Assembly: GCF_016808335.1 (NCBI RefSeq)
Contig: NC_053136.1
Location: forward strand, 2,152,531-2,216,530
Source of the DNA: Panicum virgatum
Lineage: Eukaryota; Streptophyta; Magnoliopsida; Poales; Poaceae
Direction: 5' to 3'
DNA length: 64,000 nt
The translations under genes and the position numbers were made by a program. Positions 1 to 10,678 of the stretch are shown here, piece after piece. The notes beneath the pieces are model-generated. The model saw only the letters and a program-made list of their open reading frames with translations. It ran no database searches and was not told the origin of the DNA. The number at the start of each line of letters is the position of its first letter. Position 1 is the first letter of the stretch.

Positions 1-2309
1 CCTTGATATGCAACCTTCCAGGCCCAACAGGGACTCCTAGGTTTTTAATTGGGAACAAACCAGCTTGACAATTGAACAAATCTGCATATAGAATCTATGT
101 ATCATGGTCCCCATTGACCAAAATGACTTCACTCTTACCAAAGTTAATTTTCAACCCAGACATCACTTCATAGAGGTATAACAATAATTTCATGTTTCTA
201 GCTTTTTCCACATCATTCTTAAGGCAAATAATCGTAACATCAGCATATTGTAAAATGGCCACACCCTTAGGGATCAGATTCTCAGCTAAACCACAAAGCA
301 ATCCATTATGTTGTGCCATTTTAACCATTCTTGCCAGGCAGTGAGACACAAAATTGAATAAGTTTGGTGAAAGAGGGCCTCCCTGCCTAACCCCTTTGTG
401 GCTGACAAAATAAGGACCCTCAATGTTATTTAATTTGACACAGACAGTACCTCCAGTTACAACAGTTTTGAACCAATTGATCCAAGTGTCACAGAAGCCC
501 CAAAGATGTAGGCAATCAAACAAGAAATTCCAATTTACTTTGTCATATGCTTTTTCAAAATCAAGCTTCAGAACTACTCCCAATTCTTTATTCCTTTTTG
601 TCTCATGTAGAATCTCATGTAGAGCCATGACACTATTCATGATGTTTTTCCCTTTGAGAAAAGCAGATTGTGTCATGAGAATCAGCTTGTCAGCCAGTTT
701 TTCTAATCTCAGAGTTAAAGTTTTAGTGATCCACTTGTAAAGGCAATTCAAAAGACAAATTGGTCTAAACTGTTGGATTTTGACAGCATCTTGGACTTTA
801 GGGAGGAGGGTGATAACACCATAGTTCAACCTGCTGACAGGTAAGTTGCCTGTGTGGAAGTCTTCAAAAAGTTCAATGATGTCAGATTTAATGATATCCC
901 AACAAGTCTGATAGAACTCAATTGGAATTTTGTCTGGTCCTGCTGCTTTGTTTTTTCCATTTGAAATAAAGCAAATTTAATTTCTTCTTCAGAGAAAGGT
1001 TGACATAACAAAGCATTCTCAGTTTCATTCACTTTGTCTTCTTCATCCCATAGAGCAGGATCCAGTGGGAAATAGTTGCCTAGCTCAGGACCAAACAATT
1101 TTTTTGTAATATTCAGTTGCATGAGCAAGTAAATCAGAATCTCCTTCTATGGATCTATCACCATCTTCCAATCTCAGGATAAGGTTTCTTCTTTTTCTAC
1201 CATTTGCTATTCTGTGGAAGTACTCAGTATTGATGTCTCCTTCATGTAGCAATCTATCATGAGATCTTTGTTTCCAATACAGTTCTTCTTCTTCACTTAT
1301 TTTGAATAATTCAGATATTAGCCAAGACTTTCTTAGCATCTGATCCTAAAGCAGAGGTGCTTCTTCTTCAAACTGTTCCAGCACCAACAACTTTTCTTGC
1401 ATGTCTCTTTTTTTTTTGTTCACCTTGCCTGTTGAAGCCCCAGCCTTTAAAGTATTGCTTAAAGCATTTCAATTTCTTTTGAATTCTTTCAAGAGCTGAG
1501 GTAGCATAACAAGGTTTATTCCTAATTTCAGCAACTAGAGGTTTGAATTCCTGATCTTTCAGCCACGAGTTCTCAAACTTAAAATAGATTTTTCTATTAG
1601 GTATCCCATATTGGTTAGAAAGAATTAAAGGGTTGTGATCAGAGATCTCCCTAGGGAGTTTGCAAAGAAAGGCAGTAGGAAATAAATTCTCCCATTATTT
1701 AGAGATTAGAATTATGTCCAACCTCTCTAAGGTAGGGTTCTCCTGGTTATTTGACCAGGTATATTTATCACCAACCAAATGCATGTTCAACAATTCATAT
1801 GTGGAAATGATGTTGTTAAAGAGATCAGTATCTTTGTGTACTCCTGAAAGTTTATTCTTGTCAGAGGAGAACCTGATAATGTTAAAATCCCCACCAATCA
1901 GATGAGGTTGATTGTTTTTACAACAGAAACGAGCCAACTCAGCCAAGAACTCATTCTTATGCTCAAGTTGAGCAGCACCATAAACATTCAAGAAATTCCA
2001 CTTTTGTTTCAAGTGTTTGTCCCACACATCCAACTGAAGAATGTATTTTCCTTCACAAAAACCACCCACATCCAGAAATCCAGTGTTTATGCCACTGAGC
2101 AACCCTCCTGACTTCCCTCTGGATGGAATCCATTTCCAGAGGTAATTACTATTAGGATCAAAGCCTTTTAGGGTTATATCATCAATGTTTTCTACCATTG
2201 TTTCTTGGATGCCAATGAAGTGAAAGTTGTGTTCAGAAATGAGGTTTTTAAGGAAGGAGGAGACACCTTTCTTTTTGATGCCCTTACAATTCCAAATCAA
2301 ACCTTTCAT
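1..2309 (-). pseudogene. LINE ORF2: endonuclease plus reverse transcriptase, broken
   Basis: The start ATG is at 2309-2307. The endonuclease segment (2309 to 1695) has the family motifs WNCKG, QETM and GGDFN; a TAA at 1697-1695 interrupts it just before the SDHNP motif, which continues in the same frame. Frameshifts follow near 1340-1430, near 1100 (after ATEYYKK), near 955 and near 95. The reverse transcriptase (829 to 95) shows FRPICLLN, LDFEKAYD and GVRQGGPLSP. The catalytic box reads YADV, not YADD; the altered codon is at 238-236. The C-terminal part continues past base 1. In intact elements this protein nicks target DNA and reverse-transcribes the element RNA. The stop, the frameshifts and the lost active-site aspartate mean this copy cannot do so. 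Confidence 0.92.
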
Positions 2310-4962
2310 GATTTTTTATTTCTTGATTTCTTGTTTTTTGTAGCACCACAAGGACTTTCCTTGTTCATGGTACCTTGAACAGAAGAAGAGCAAGGAATTT
2401 CCTTGCCCTTGATCTTAGGAGGTTTCCTCCCAGATAGACTGAATCTTTTGGTGGGTTTTCTATTTCTTTTAGAAGTAACTAAGATAAAGTTCTCAAACTC
2501 AGACATTCCATCAGGATCAAGATTTTCCCCATCAGAAGTAATAGGAGAAGGACAATTATCCTTTGGGAGAACATTCTTTTGATTAGTTTTATTAGCCAGA
2601 GCTATTCTAGCATTTTCCAATTCTTTTAGCATATCAATAGAAGCAAAGGTACAAGAATCAATATTTACTCCCATAGATAAAGATCTAGCAACAATTTCTT
2701 CATTATTCAAAATAGAAAAGGAGTTGGCAGAAGCAATGTTACCTTCCAAAGTCTTTTTGTTAGAAAGCTTCTCCATGGATGTGTTGGAGTTCACATTCAT
2801 ATTTTGCAGCACCCTCTCAGAGCATTTTCTTTCTTGTCTAAGTGCTTTCATCTCCTTACTTGGATTACAGAGATTCTCCATGTTTAGGATAGTTTCAGAG
2901 TGTGTATCTTCCTTCATGGGATCCAAAGCAACACTTTGAGAATCCAGACCAAGAGGATCAGAGAGATCCTTGATGGAGGATTTGGTCTTGAGCAGACTTG
3001 CAACTGAGTTAAGATGATCACATCTAGCCATAAAGAGGTCCTCATTTCTCCTGGAGGAATTAGTCTCATGACCTAGGATTTTGTGAACTTCATTGACATG
3101 ACCACAACTTTCATCACTATCTGCACCAGACTTGTCACCATCATTTGTTTCTCCACTAGGTTCATATGTAGCAGCAGGAATAGTTTCTTCAAGAGACATA
3201 TTCTCATTCTCCTTTTGGTTTAATCCACTATGTGCCTGTTTCCAACTGGGTTGCAACAAATCAGATGCCACAGTATATTTGCTACTAAAAAACTTGCTGG
3301 GGGCAGAACTGGATAGCTTCCCTTCTCCAGCCAGACAAGCCTTTCCACTGTATTTTCCTCCCTGACTAGTATTGCTTTTATCGTATTCCTTTGTAGCTTC
3401 CTTTTCTTGTGTACCACCAAAAGGTTCTGTTCTGGGTTTCTTGGGGCTAGGTTGTGGGTCCTGCTCTTCAACAAAGATCTTGGTGTTGAGTTTGTCCATT
3501 CTTTCCTCTTGGGACAACTCTCTTTCAAAGAAGAAGTCATAAAGAAACAGTCCTAGAGTGCTCTCAGCAGAAGAGGGTACCAGATCAATATTCCTACAAG
3601 CAATTTTCACCCTTATAAAGTCTTTACTGAATCTGGTCCCTTCATCAATAGCCATTGTCTTTCCAACTAACCCTCCAATTTTAGCAATGGTACGTAGACC
3701 CCTCTGATCTACAGGAATGACTCTCACCCTGAACCAGGCCTATTGAAGTTGGCCTTTGGAGCTTATTGCAGATGTCCATGGTTCAACTGTAAACTGAGCA
3801 TCCACATTTTTAATGCCAAGAGTAAAATTGCTGTAATCCATGACCATTTTAGGAGTAGGGAATCTCATAGTATATTTATCAGCTGCAATTTGCCTGGCTG
3901 TCCATTTCCAGTGAGCACTACTGACAAGTCTGGTGAATTCATTTTCAATCATTTTTGCAGTAAGATTGCCCCTAACCACAGTAATAATGGTAGTACTGGC
4001 TTTATCTTTGGATGCCTTGGGATCAATGGATTCATCTATGAAGAAGAAGCCTTGTTTATGAACTTGAGCAGCACACAACTCAGGACCTACATTCCAGAAA
4101 GGTTCTCTATTGCAATCCAAGGTAGTGTGGTTGGCAAAACCACATAACTCACAGAAAAGCTTCCTCCTACATTCCTTTGTAGTATGGTTCTTCAGACCAC
4201 AAACATCACAAACTGATTTACTAGTCATAGGTTTGACTGTTTCCTTATGGATAGGCTTGGGAGCATTTGTATCATGATTCTTAGCAGAATAATAGCCCTC
4301 ATGCCCCTGCGGAACTTCATCCCTAGGCGTATCCCCTTTGTCTCTATCCATATTACACTTCCACTTGGATGATTCCCCCCATAATCTGAGCGATCAGAAA
4401 GAGGTTTTTTACCTGCAGCATGTTCCCAGGCGCTAGAGGCCGAACCATCACCACTTTGATTTCCTCTGGAATCTCCAAATCCCGTTTCTCTGCGCTCACC
4501 ATCTTCCTTTTCGAAGCTGGAATTACCATGGCCAGATCTGGTTTCTTGCTGAGGATCAAGATCTTGATTGTTCCTTTGCTGGTTTCTTGCGTCAATCCTT
4601 TGCCAGACGTTGGTGCGGGCATTGGTGCGTCCCACACCGCATCTGGCCCGACCCGCTCCGAAACCGTCACGCCTCCCACCACCTCTATCCATCAGTGGGG
4701 AAGGTGACGCCCTCACCACCTGAGCGAATGTTTTCGGTTGAGATGGGAGGAAGAAGCTCACGAAGTCATCAATGGCAGCGAAATGCGAGGGGGCTTCAGA
4801 GGGGAGAGGGAGGGGTAACCCTAGACCGGGATGGTTTCCATCACCGATAGGGGCCGAGTCAGCCAAAGCAACCCGAGCAGGATGGATTCCATCACCGCAT
4901 GAGGTGCTGTCACCACCAACCCCAATCTCGCCGCGTGTCCCCAACCTCAGATTGACGCCCAA
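2306..4962 (-). pseudogene. LINE ORF1: gag-like RNA-binding protein, broken
   Basis: Reading from 4962, the N-terminal part (4962 to about 4350) has a KTFAQVV stretch and then a Gly/Arg/Asn-rich linker. A one-base shift near 4351 moves the frame to 4351-3740. That segment holds two zinc knuckles of the form C-x2-C-x4-H-x4-C (CDVCG...C and CELCG...C). An in-frame TAG at 3742-3740 interrupts it, and the same frame resumes to 2306 with a DUF4283-like continuation (GLVGKTMAID, FIRVKIACRNID) and a long polar tail. The stop codon overlaps the ORF2 start in an ATGA arrangement. In related elements ORF1 coats the RNA. Only two lesions are seen, fewer than in ORF2. Confidence 0.88.
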
Positions 4963-5529
4963 GATTCCATCCCAAAGCCGGCATGGGGGATGAATGCCTG
5001 CGCAGCGACACCGCCTGGGATCCGAACCCTAGCCTGTGGGGATTAATCGGCAGAGACACACCCGTCTCAACAGCTTCTGCCCTCGGCGCTTGACCCCGCG
5101 ACAACGGCTCCTCAACCGACCTCCAACGCAGCGCGATCGGAGCATGCTTGAGTTGAACGGAGGAGAGGTCGAGCTGCTCGAATGGAAGAGTCTCTGATCT
5201 AGCCCTGCGGAAAGCACGAGAGGAGGTGTCCACCGGGAAGGAGAAGCTCTTCCCTAGAGCACGACCAAGCGGAACCGCCCAGAACATTCTGGACTGTATG
5301 ATACAGCCGCCCCGGTGTCATAATTGGTATTTACTAACTAATTAATCTTTTTTTGAGCAAAATTTACTAACTAATTAATCACCCATCGCCTCCAGGTAAT
5401 GGGCCTCTTTCTTTAGACATGTTGGGCTGCGCAGTCCGAAACAGATAATGGGCCTCCCACTCTCCCGGGGCGTATGTATTTCACATAATACAGAGGGACC
5501 GACCGGGGAAGTCGTTGTGGCCTGAGTGT

Positions 5530-6030
5530 TTTTTTTTCTTCCTAAATCCGGAGCTTAGTTGGAAGGGCAAAGATCTGTTTGGCCTTTCTTGGCCGCTATT
5601 AGCGCTATAGCGGCGCTATGGCCGCGCTATAGCGGCAGCTAAACGGAGTAGCGTTAACTGATTGTTGCCGCTATAGCGCGCTATTTGTTTACAAGTGACA
5701 GGAAAAAATAAAAATATATGATAAGTTGATAACATAATAACAACCAACATAATCCATGAATTTTCGACATAATCCATGATTTTTCCAACATAATAACAGC
5801 CAACATAATTGATAATAACGTGCCGCACATGCTATTTTAGGCCTGGTAGCAATAGCGGGAAAATAGCAACGCTATGGCGCTATTCGCGTTTAGCGGCGCA
5901 ATAACACCGATAGCGTAAAAATTAGCAATAGCGTCGCGGCACTTGCTTCGTCCCGCTATAGCGCGAAAATAGCATGCTATTTTTTTTCATGCGTACTACA
6001 GATCTTTTTTTCTTCCTAAATCCGGAGTAT
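5530..6030. repeat. GCTATAGC-palindrome cluster, probable remnant of a non-autonomous DNA transposon
   Basis: Two patches (5588-5690 and 5830-5975) are packed with variants of the palindrome GCTATAGC and its derivative GCGCTATAGCGG, flanking an AT-rich centre. Such subterminal repeats are typical of hAT-like non-autonomous elements in grasses. The patch lies between two direct copies of CTTCCTAAATCCGGAG (5538-5553 and 6012-6027), each preceded by a T run. I found no clean terminal inverted repeat or target duplication, so the class is inferred. No coding sequence is visible from 5290 to 6230. Confidence 0.5.
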
Positions 6031-6229
6031 ATTGGATGGTACAATTCAGTAGGGAAGAGTAGCATTATGTTTTCCTTTTTTTTCTCATAGAAAAACTTCC
6101 TATGATAGTATCGTATGAACATTCAACTGATGTCCTGTTTGCTCCAGCACATCATTTAGTTTTTTCCTTTTTTTTGTCTTTGGTGCTGTTCACTTGTTCT
6201 GTTCACACTGAAACGTGTCTGTTCATGTT

Positions 6230-7246
6230 TTGGAAGTCACGACGAGATGTGGTGGATGCTCAGCTGGGATTTCGACCTTAAATAAATTGAGCTCGCATTT
6301 GTTCTTCTGGATACGCTGGAAGAGGAGAGGAGAAGAAACAAAAAGTATAAAGGCGTGGTCGTGGGCATGATGGATCTTGGATTGTCCTCCGGCCTCGGTC
6401 TCCCCGCGCGAGGGCGGGCAGGGGCAGACCGCAGAGGAGGTCAGTGATGGAGTGCGGCGGCACGCCGAGGGAAGGGGAAGCACTCCGCGCGGCGCCCGAT
6501 GGCGATCGAGTGCGGCAGCTGGCCGCGGCGTCGGGGTCCGGGTCCGGGCCCGTCGAGGAGGGAGGCGAGACCGAGGCCGAGGCCGAGGCCGAGCGGCATG
6601 ATGCCGCTCCGCCGCCTGACAGCACGTGGAGTACAATCCGGGCGAAGCAATCCCGCATGTCCGGTGGTCCACCGCCACCTACGGCGTAGCCCGGTTCGGT
6701 TCCGCTCCCGCAGCCGGCATCGATGGCCCCCGGGGGCACGCGCCGCGGCGGGGCCCGGCCAGCGGCGGCCACGCCGCCACGGCAACGGCAACAGCCCGAT
6801 GCGGATACGACGCCGCGCGCGCGCGCGCGCACCCCTTGGGGAGGCTTGAGCTTCACCCACCCAAATCCTCTCGGCTCCCCCACGCGCGCCTCATAATGGG
6901 ATGGCCTTGGCCCTCGCGTGCCTGCGATGGATTGCTCTGCCACGATGCCCACCTCCACTGAGAACAGGAGGAGGAGGAGGAGGAGGAGGAGGAGCACGGG
7001 CACGGGCACGGGCACGGGCGGCACGGCCAGGAGGCCATCAGGCCACGGTGGGAAGCGGCACGCGCACCCATCGAGTGCGCACGCCACCTCATTCATTCGG
7101 CTCCCGCCACTCCCCATCCATCCACTCCCTCAAAAGGAGTGCCTCCTCCCTCCCTCGCGCAACAGGACCGACCGGCAATCCGAGGGGAGGGAGGGAGGGA
7201 GCATCCGCCCAATCCGGCACCGGCCGGCCTGTTCCTCCGCCCGCTG
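6230..7246 (+). promoter_or_regulatory. GC-rich region upstream of the first bHLH gene
   Basis: This segment is strongly GC-rich, with long open frames on both strands that do not resemble any family I recognise. I read those frames as by-products of base composition. It includes a (GGA)n run at about 6963-6992, directly followed by four GGGCAC units. It runs into a TATA box at 7247-7253, so it most likely serves as proximal promoter. No individual operator-type site can be defended by eye. Confidence 0.4.
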
Positions 7247-7253
7247 TATAAAA
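7247..7253 (+). promoter_or_regulatory. TATA box of the upstream bHLH gene
   Basis: TATAAAA sits in a GC-rich context. It predicts transcription starting around 7280 and a long 5' leader before the main ATG at 8827. Confidence 0.65.
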
Positions 7254-7550
7254 CCGGACCCTGTGCCCCTCTCCTGCCCTCCTCCTCTCATCCTCATCCA
7301 TCTCGCTCCAGTCCGTCCGTTCCATCGCTCTCTTCCCAGCCCAAGCTGCTCTGCTCCATCGGAGCTGTCGCTTCGATTCAGATTGTCCAGCCTTGATTTG
7401 ATTGCTATGTATGTCTGGCCCTGATCACCTACCGCATGCTGCCATGCTGCTGCTCTTTCTTCTGTTCCATGCTGGTTTATCCCATCCGAGCTGATCGAGC
7501 GTTTGATTGGTTTCAGAATTCCAGGCGGACGCCCAAGGAAGCAGGGCAGC

Positions 7551-8638
7551 ATGGTCGCGCGGCTGCTGCTGGCGACGGTGTTCTTCCCTGTTGTGATCTC
7601 GCGCCTGCAAGTGCAAGTTTGACGCAAGACTACTTTGCCAGGTCAGTGGCGCCCTCTCCCTTAGCCAACACAAACGAACGCGTCGGCAATTCAGGTTTCC
7701 TCCCGTCCGTCACATTGCTCAGCTAGCATGTCATCTGATAATACTAAAAGAATCGTATCGTCGCCTGTCCATTTGCACTAGGAAATGATAAGCAGGCGGG
7801 CAGCCAACTTGTGTTCTTGGTGCTGTCCGTTACGATTACGACTAGTGTATGTAGGGGGGAGATACAGTAGGATCGATGAAAGCGGTCGCGGCCTCGCGGG
7901 TCCACTAGTGGACAGCGTGTTGACAATGCTTTGGGCAGTCAAAGAGACGGCGCGTTCCTAACTTTTCAAGAAACTCGTCAACTTTTTGTCAAAAGTTGCA
8001 GCAGTAATACTAATCTGCCTCGGCAAGGGAAGCAGTCTCTCGATTGCTGCTAATACAATTTGAAAATGATAAAAAAATTGCTTCATTCTGAAAATGTAGT
8101 GGAAGGGTAGTTCCTGCTGCTCTGTTTTTTTGCACATAGTACTCTGTTCTTTCATCGTCTACGAGAAAAACTCTGTTCTGCTACTTTCTCGCACTTCCTG
8201 ATGGAACTGCTGCCTAGGATAAGCTAATTTACATGTGTCGGCCAGTTATCCAGCATAGGAGTAGCCTGCAAAGTTATGAATCATACATTATCACTACCAT
8301 CAATAGGCAGGTCCTGTTGTTGTTGGCAAATTGCTACTACGTGCTACAGTAATTACTAGTGCTAATGCACTCATGGTTTCTTTAGCTTTCGCTCTCACGC
8401 CTTCCCGCACTAGCCTACGCCCCTTGCCAAATTGCTGTAGCACTCTTCTCACCTGGTAAGGTGATCCTATTATAAGTCTGTAACACGCTTTATTAGAACG
8501 AAAAAAAGAAGAAGATTGTAACCAATGTTCTGTTCGAAAAGGTATCATTTGCGTTTTCTTTCTTGCAAATATATCACTCTAATTTGTTTTCCAATGTTAA
8601 CTTTGTTGCAGGCCAAATACTTCCCTCCAGCTTTCTGA
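7551..8638 (+). promoter_or_regulatory. Spliced upstream ORF in the bHLH leader, candidate conserved-peptide uORF
   Basis: A uORF starts at ATG 7551 and, if spliced, ends at TGA 8636-8638. The first part is 7551-7610 or 7551-7616 (donors GTGCAA at 7611 or GTTTGA at 7617). The second part begins at 8612 after a clear acceptor (TTTGTTGCAG, then G). Either donor keeps the frame and gives a 28- or 30-residue peptide ending QAKYFPPAF. SAC51-family bHLH mRNAs are known to carry a conserved uORF that represses the main ORF and is relieved by thermospermine; as I recall, its conserved end contains QAEYF. A first leader intron is also likely (7409 GTATGT to 7516 TTTCAG). There is no further ATG between 8638 and 8827. 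If 7611/7617 is not used, the unspliced uORF stops at 7622. Confidence 0.6.
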
Positions 8639-8826
8639 AGCTCGTGGCATCGATTCAGCAACAATCCAGTCCCCACCTCACTCCCCTTCAAACACAATTT
8701 TGAATTCAACCACTAGATAAAGCCAGCTCCCAACTCCATCCAACAAAATTCCCTCGAATTCTTGTTCGACCCCATTCCAATCAGAAGCTCTTCCTAGCAC
8801 GGGCAGAAGCAGCACTTCACCGGCCG

Positions 8827-9540
8827 ATGCAGGGAGACCCCGGGTACGGCCACGGTGGCTACGGCCACGGTGGCTACGGCCACGGCGCCGGCGGCTACGG
8901 CAGCGACATGGCCGGGTACGGCGCGTACTACGCGGCGAGCGACCTGTACCCCGCGGCGCCGGCTGCCTACGAGGACCCGCTCGCCGGGCGGCAGCAGCAC
9001 GACTTCCCGGCGCCGCTGACGGGGCTGGAGTTCCAGCCGTCGGACACCTGCCCGAGGAACTACGTCATCTTCGACCAGACGTACGACCGCAGCCGCGTCA
9101 TGTTCCACCCCTCCCTGGCCAGCAATTTCGGCGGGTACGGCTACGACCAGGCCTGCGCCGGCAACAGCGGCGGCGGCGGCGGCGGCGCGTCGGTTCGGCA
9201 GAAGGAGGACACGGACGAGATCGACGCGCTGATGAGCACGGAGGACGGCGAGGACGAGGACGACGTGGTGAGCACGGGGCGCACCCCGGGGTGCCGCGGC
9301 GGGGGCTCCTCCCCGGACTCGACGTGCTCGTCCGGGTGCGGCGGCGGGCGCAAGCAGGAGGCCGGCGGCGGCGAGAAAAAGAAGAAGGAGCGGATGAAGA
9401 AGATGGTGCGGACGCTCAAGGGGATCATCCCCGGCAGCGAGCGGATGGACACGCCGGCCGTGCTGGACGAGGCCGTCCGGTACCTCAAGTCCCTCAAGGT
9501 GGAGGTCAAGAAGCTCGGCGCATGCGGGTCGAGCAGCTAG
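8827..9540 (+). CDS. SAC51-like atypical bHLH protein, copy 1 (237 aa)
   Basis: This is an intronless main ORF. Residues 1-40 are Gly/Tyr-rich, with three GYGHG units encoded by a short DNA tandem repeat. Residues 66-98 carry the family signature GLEFQPS, CPRNYVIFDQT and SRVMFHPSLA. An acidic stretch (IDALMSTEDGEDEDD) follows, and the C-terminal helix-loop-helix is at about 193-231 (MVRTLKGIIPGS, LDEAVRYLKSLK). The basic region lacks the His-Glu-Arg DNA-contact pattern, as in Arabidopsis SAC51/bHLH142-145. Those proteins act in the nucleus as regulators in vascular development under thermospermine control. The start is chosen because the paralogue at 14962 begins with the same MQG-GYG pattern. 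A spliced leader with a uORF precedes it. Family assignment is firm; target genes are unknown. Confidence 0.9.
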   Translation: MQGDPGYGHGGYGHGGYGHGAGGYGSDMAGYGAYYAASDLYPAAPAAYEDPLAGRQQHDFPAPLTGLEFQPSDTCPRNYVIFDQTYDRSRVMFHPSLASNFGGYGYDQACAGNSGGGGGGASVRQKEDTDEIDALMSTEDGEDEDDVVSTGRTPGCRGGGSSPDSTCSSGCGGGRKQEAGGGEKKKKERMKKMVRTLKGIIPGSERMDTPAVLDEAVRYLKSLKVEVKKLGACGSSS

Positions 9541-10522
9541 CTTCGCTACCCAGCTGCACGGCCACTTCTGCAGACAGGCTTCTTTCGTTGTTGTTCCGAT
9601 GCCGGCTTTCTGTACTGTACCTACCCACTCTGCATGCTTCAGACTGCATTACGCGAGAACGAGAATTCAGATAGAACGAGTACTACTTAGTACGCAATTA
9701 GATGCATGTTCCCGATGCAAACTTGAGTAGTGTCAACAATCTTCTTATAAGAAACAAACATGGGGTAATGCAGTCTGAAGCAACACCTTGTAACTGCACC
9801 TTGTTTGCTCAGTCAGATCTTTCACCAACAAGAAAACTCGAAGAAATCTTTTCTGCCAACTTGGGAGTGACGAGGATGGGCAATGTCTTAAGTGATGAAC
9901 AAACAAGTACAGGTCCATCTGTCTGCAAAAGATCAGGCGTCTCTCTCTCTCTCTTTTTGAAATAAAAAAGACCAGGCAACGACTACTGAGTTGAGGAACT
10001 TGAGGTTGAGGCTATCGCGGACTGTGCGCGCGCGAGCGGAACGCTGGTTCGTGCTGGACCGGGCCAGCAGGCCCGTTGCTACCGTGTACGGCCCTAGACG
10101 GACTGGACGGGCCCAACAACAGGCACTTTGTTGACCGGTGCTGGAGTTCGATCTTTTCCATCTTCTGAAAGATTTTAGCTTCCACACATTTCAATATTTA
10201 AGATTATCTGCATATAATCGCAATTTTTAGATTCATCCAAATCTTAGCTTCCTCTCTCCCACCTCGCCGATCGCTTGCGGTCGCCCCCACATCGCCGCCG
10301 CTGCCCGCACCGCTGCCTGCGCCTGGCCCCCACCTCGCCCAAAAGAATATGCTTGGTCGTTTTTCACATTTTGTGCTACTAATTTCAACATTTCATCTGC
10401 AAAATTTTAAAATTTTGATCGTCAAACGTTAAACCTGTTTAATAAAAATATTGAGTCAATCATATTAAAATGCTGAACATGGATAATTGAAATAAAGTAA
10501 GCTTTAAAGATGGATAATTTAT
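9541..10522. other. 3' flank and intergenic DNA, no gene seen
   Basis: This is the 3' flank of the first bHLH gene, becoming AT-rich after about 10180. Short frames here resemble no family I know. A CT run occurs at 9941-9955. Confidence 0.6.
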
Positions 10523-10530
10523 CTATAAAG

Positions 10531-10670
10531 TTCTGTTCTCAAGGCGTCGCCTAGGCGTCCATGCGCGTCCACCGATTTGCACCTTACTCGTCTAGTCACC
10601 CGCCTTGCTCGCCTAGGCGTCCAGCTGCCCCACCTTGCTAGGCGTCCGTCTTACCGCCTTGAGAACAGAG
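10531..10670. mobile_element. 140-bp hAT-type MITE with intact 8-bp target duplication
   Basis: The termini TTCTGTTCTCAAGGCG and (reverse complement of the right end) CTCTGTTCTCAAGGCG form a 16-bp inverted repeat with one mismatch. The element is flanked by the perfect direct repeat CTATAAAG at 10523-10530 and 10671-10678. An 8-bp duplication is the hAT hallmark. The interior carries several GCCTAGGCGTCC-like subterminal repeats. It has no coding capacity and would depend on a transposase supplied elsewhere. Confidence 0.88.
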
Positions 10671-10678
10671 CTATAAAG

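Larger units (their letters stand above)
1..5290 (-). mobile_element. Degenerate L1-type LINE retrotransposon, 3' part outside the window
   Basis: This is a non-LTR retrotransposon read on the minus strand. From about 5290 down to 1 it shows a GC-rich 5' region, ORF1 with two CCHC knuckles, ORF2 with an APE-type endonuclease, and a reverse transcriptase that leaves the window at base 1. The order matches plant L1 elements. Both ORFs are broken, so it is a dead copy. The 3' UTR, poly(A) tail and target-site duplication are not in the window, and the 5' limit near 5290 is an estimate from where ORF1-like leader coding ends. The GC-rich 5' portion (4350-5290) contrasts with the AT-richer remainder, which is common for plant LINE promoters. 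Confidence 0.93.

Noticed and set aside
6278..7117. Long GC-rich frames on both strands, including a 279-codon minus-strand frame
   Set aside because: Low-complexity Arg/Pro/Gly composition with overlapping frames in many phases and no domain; it lies in the promoter of the bHLH gene.
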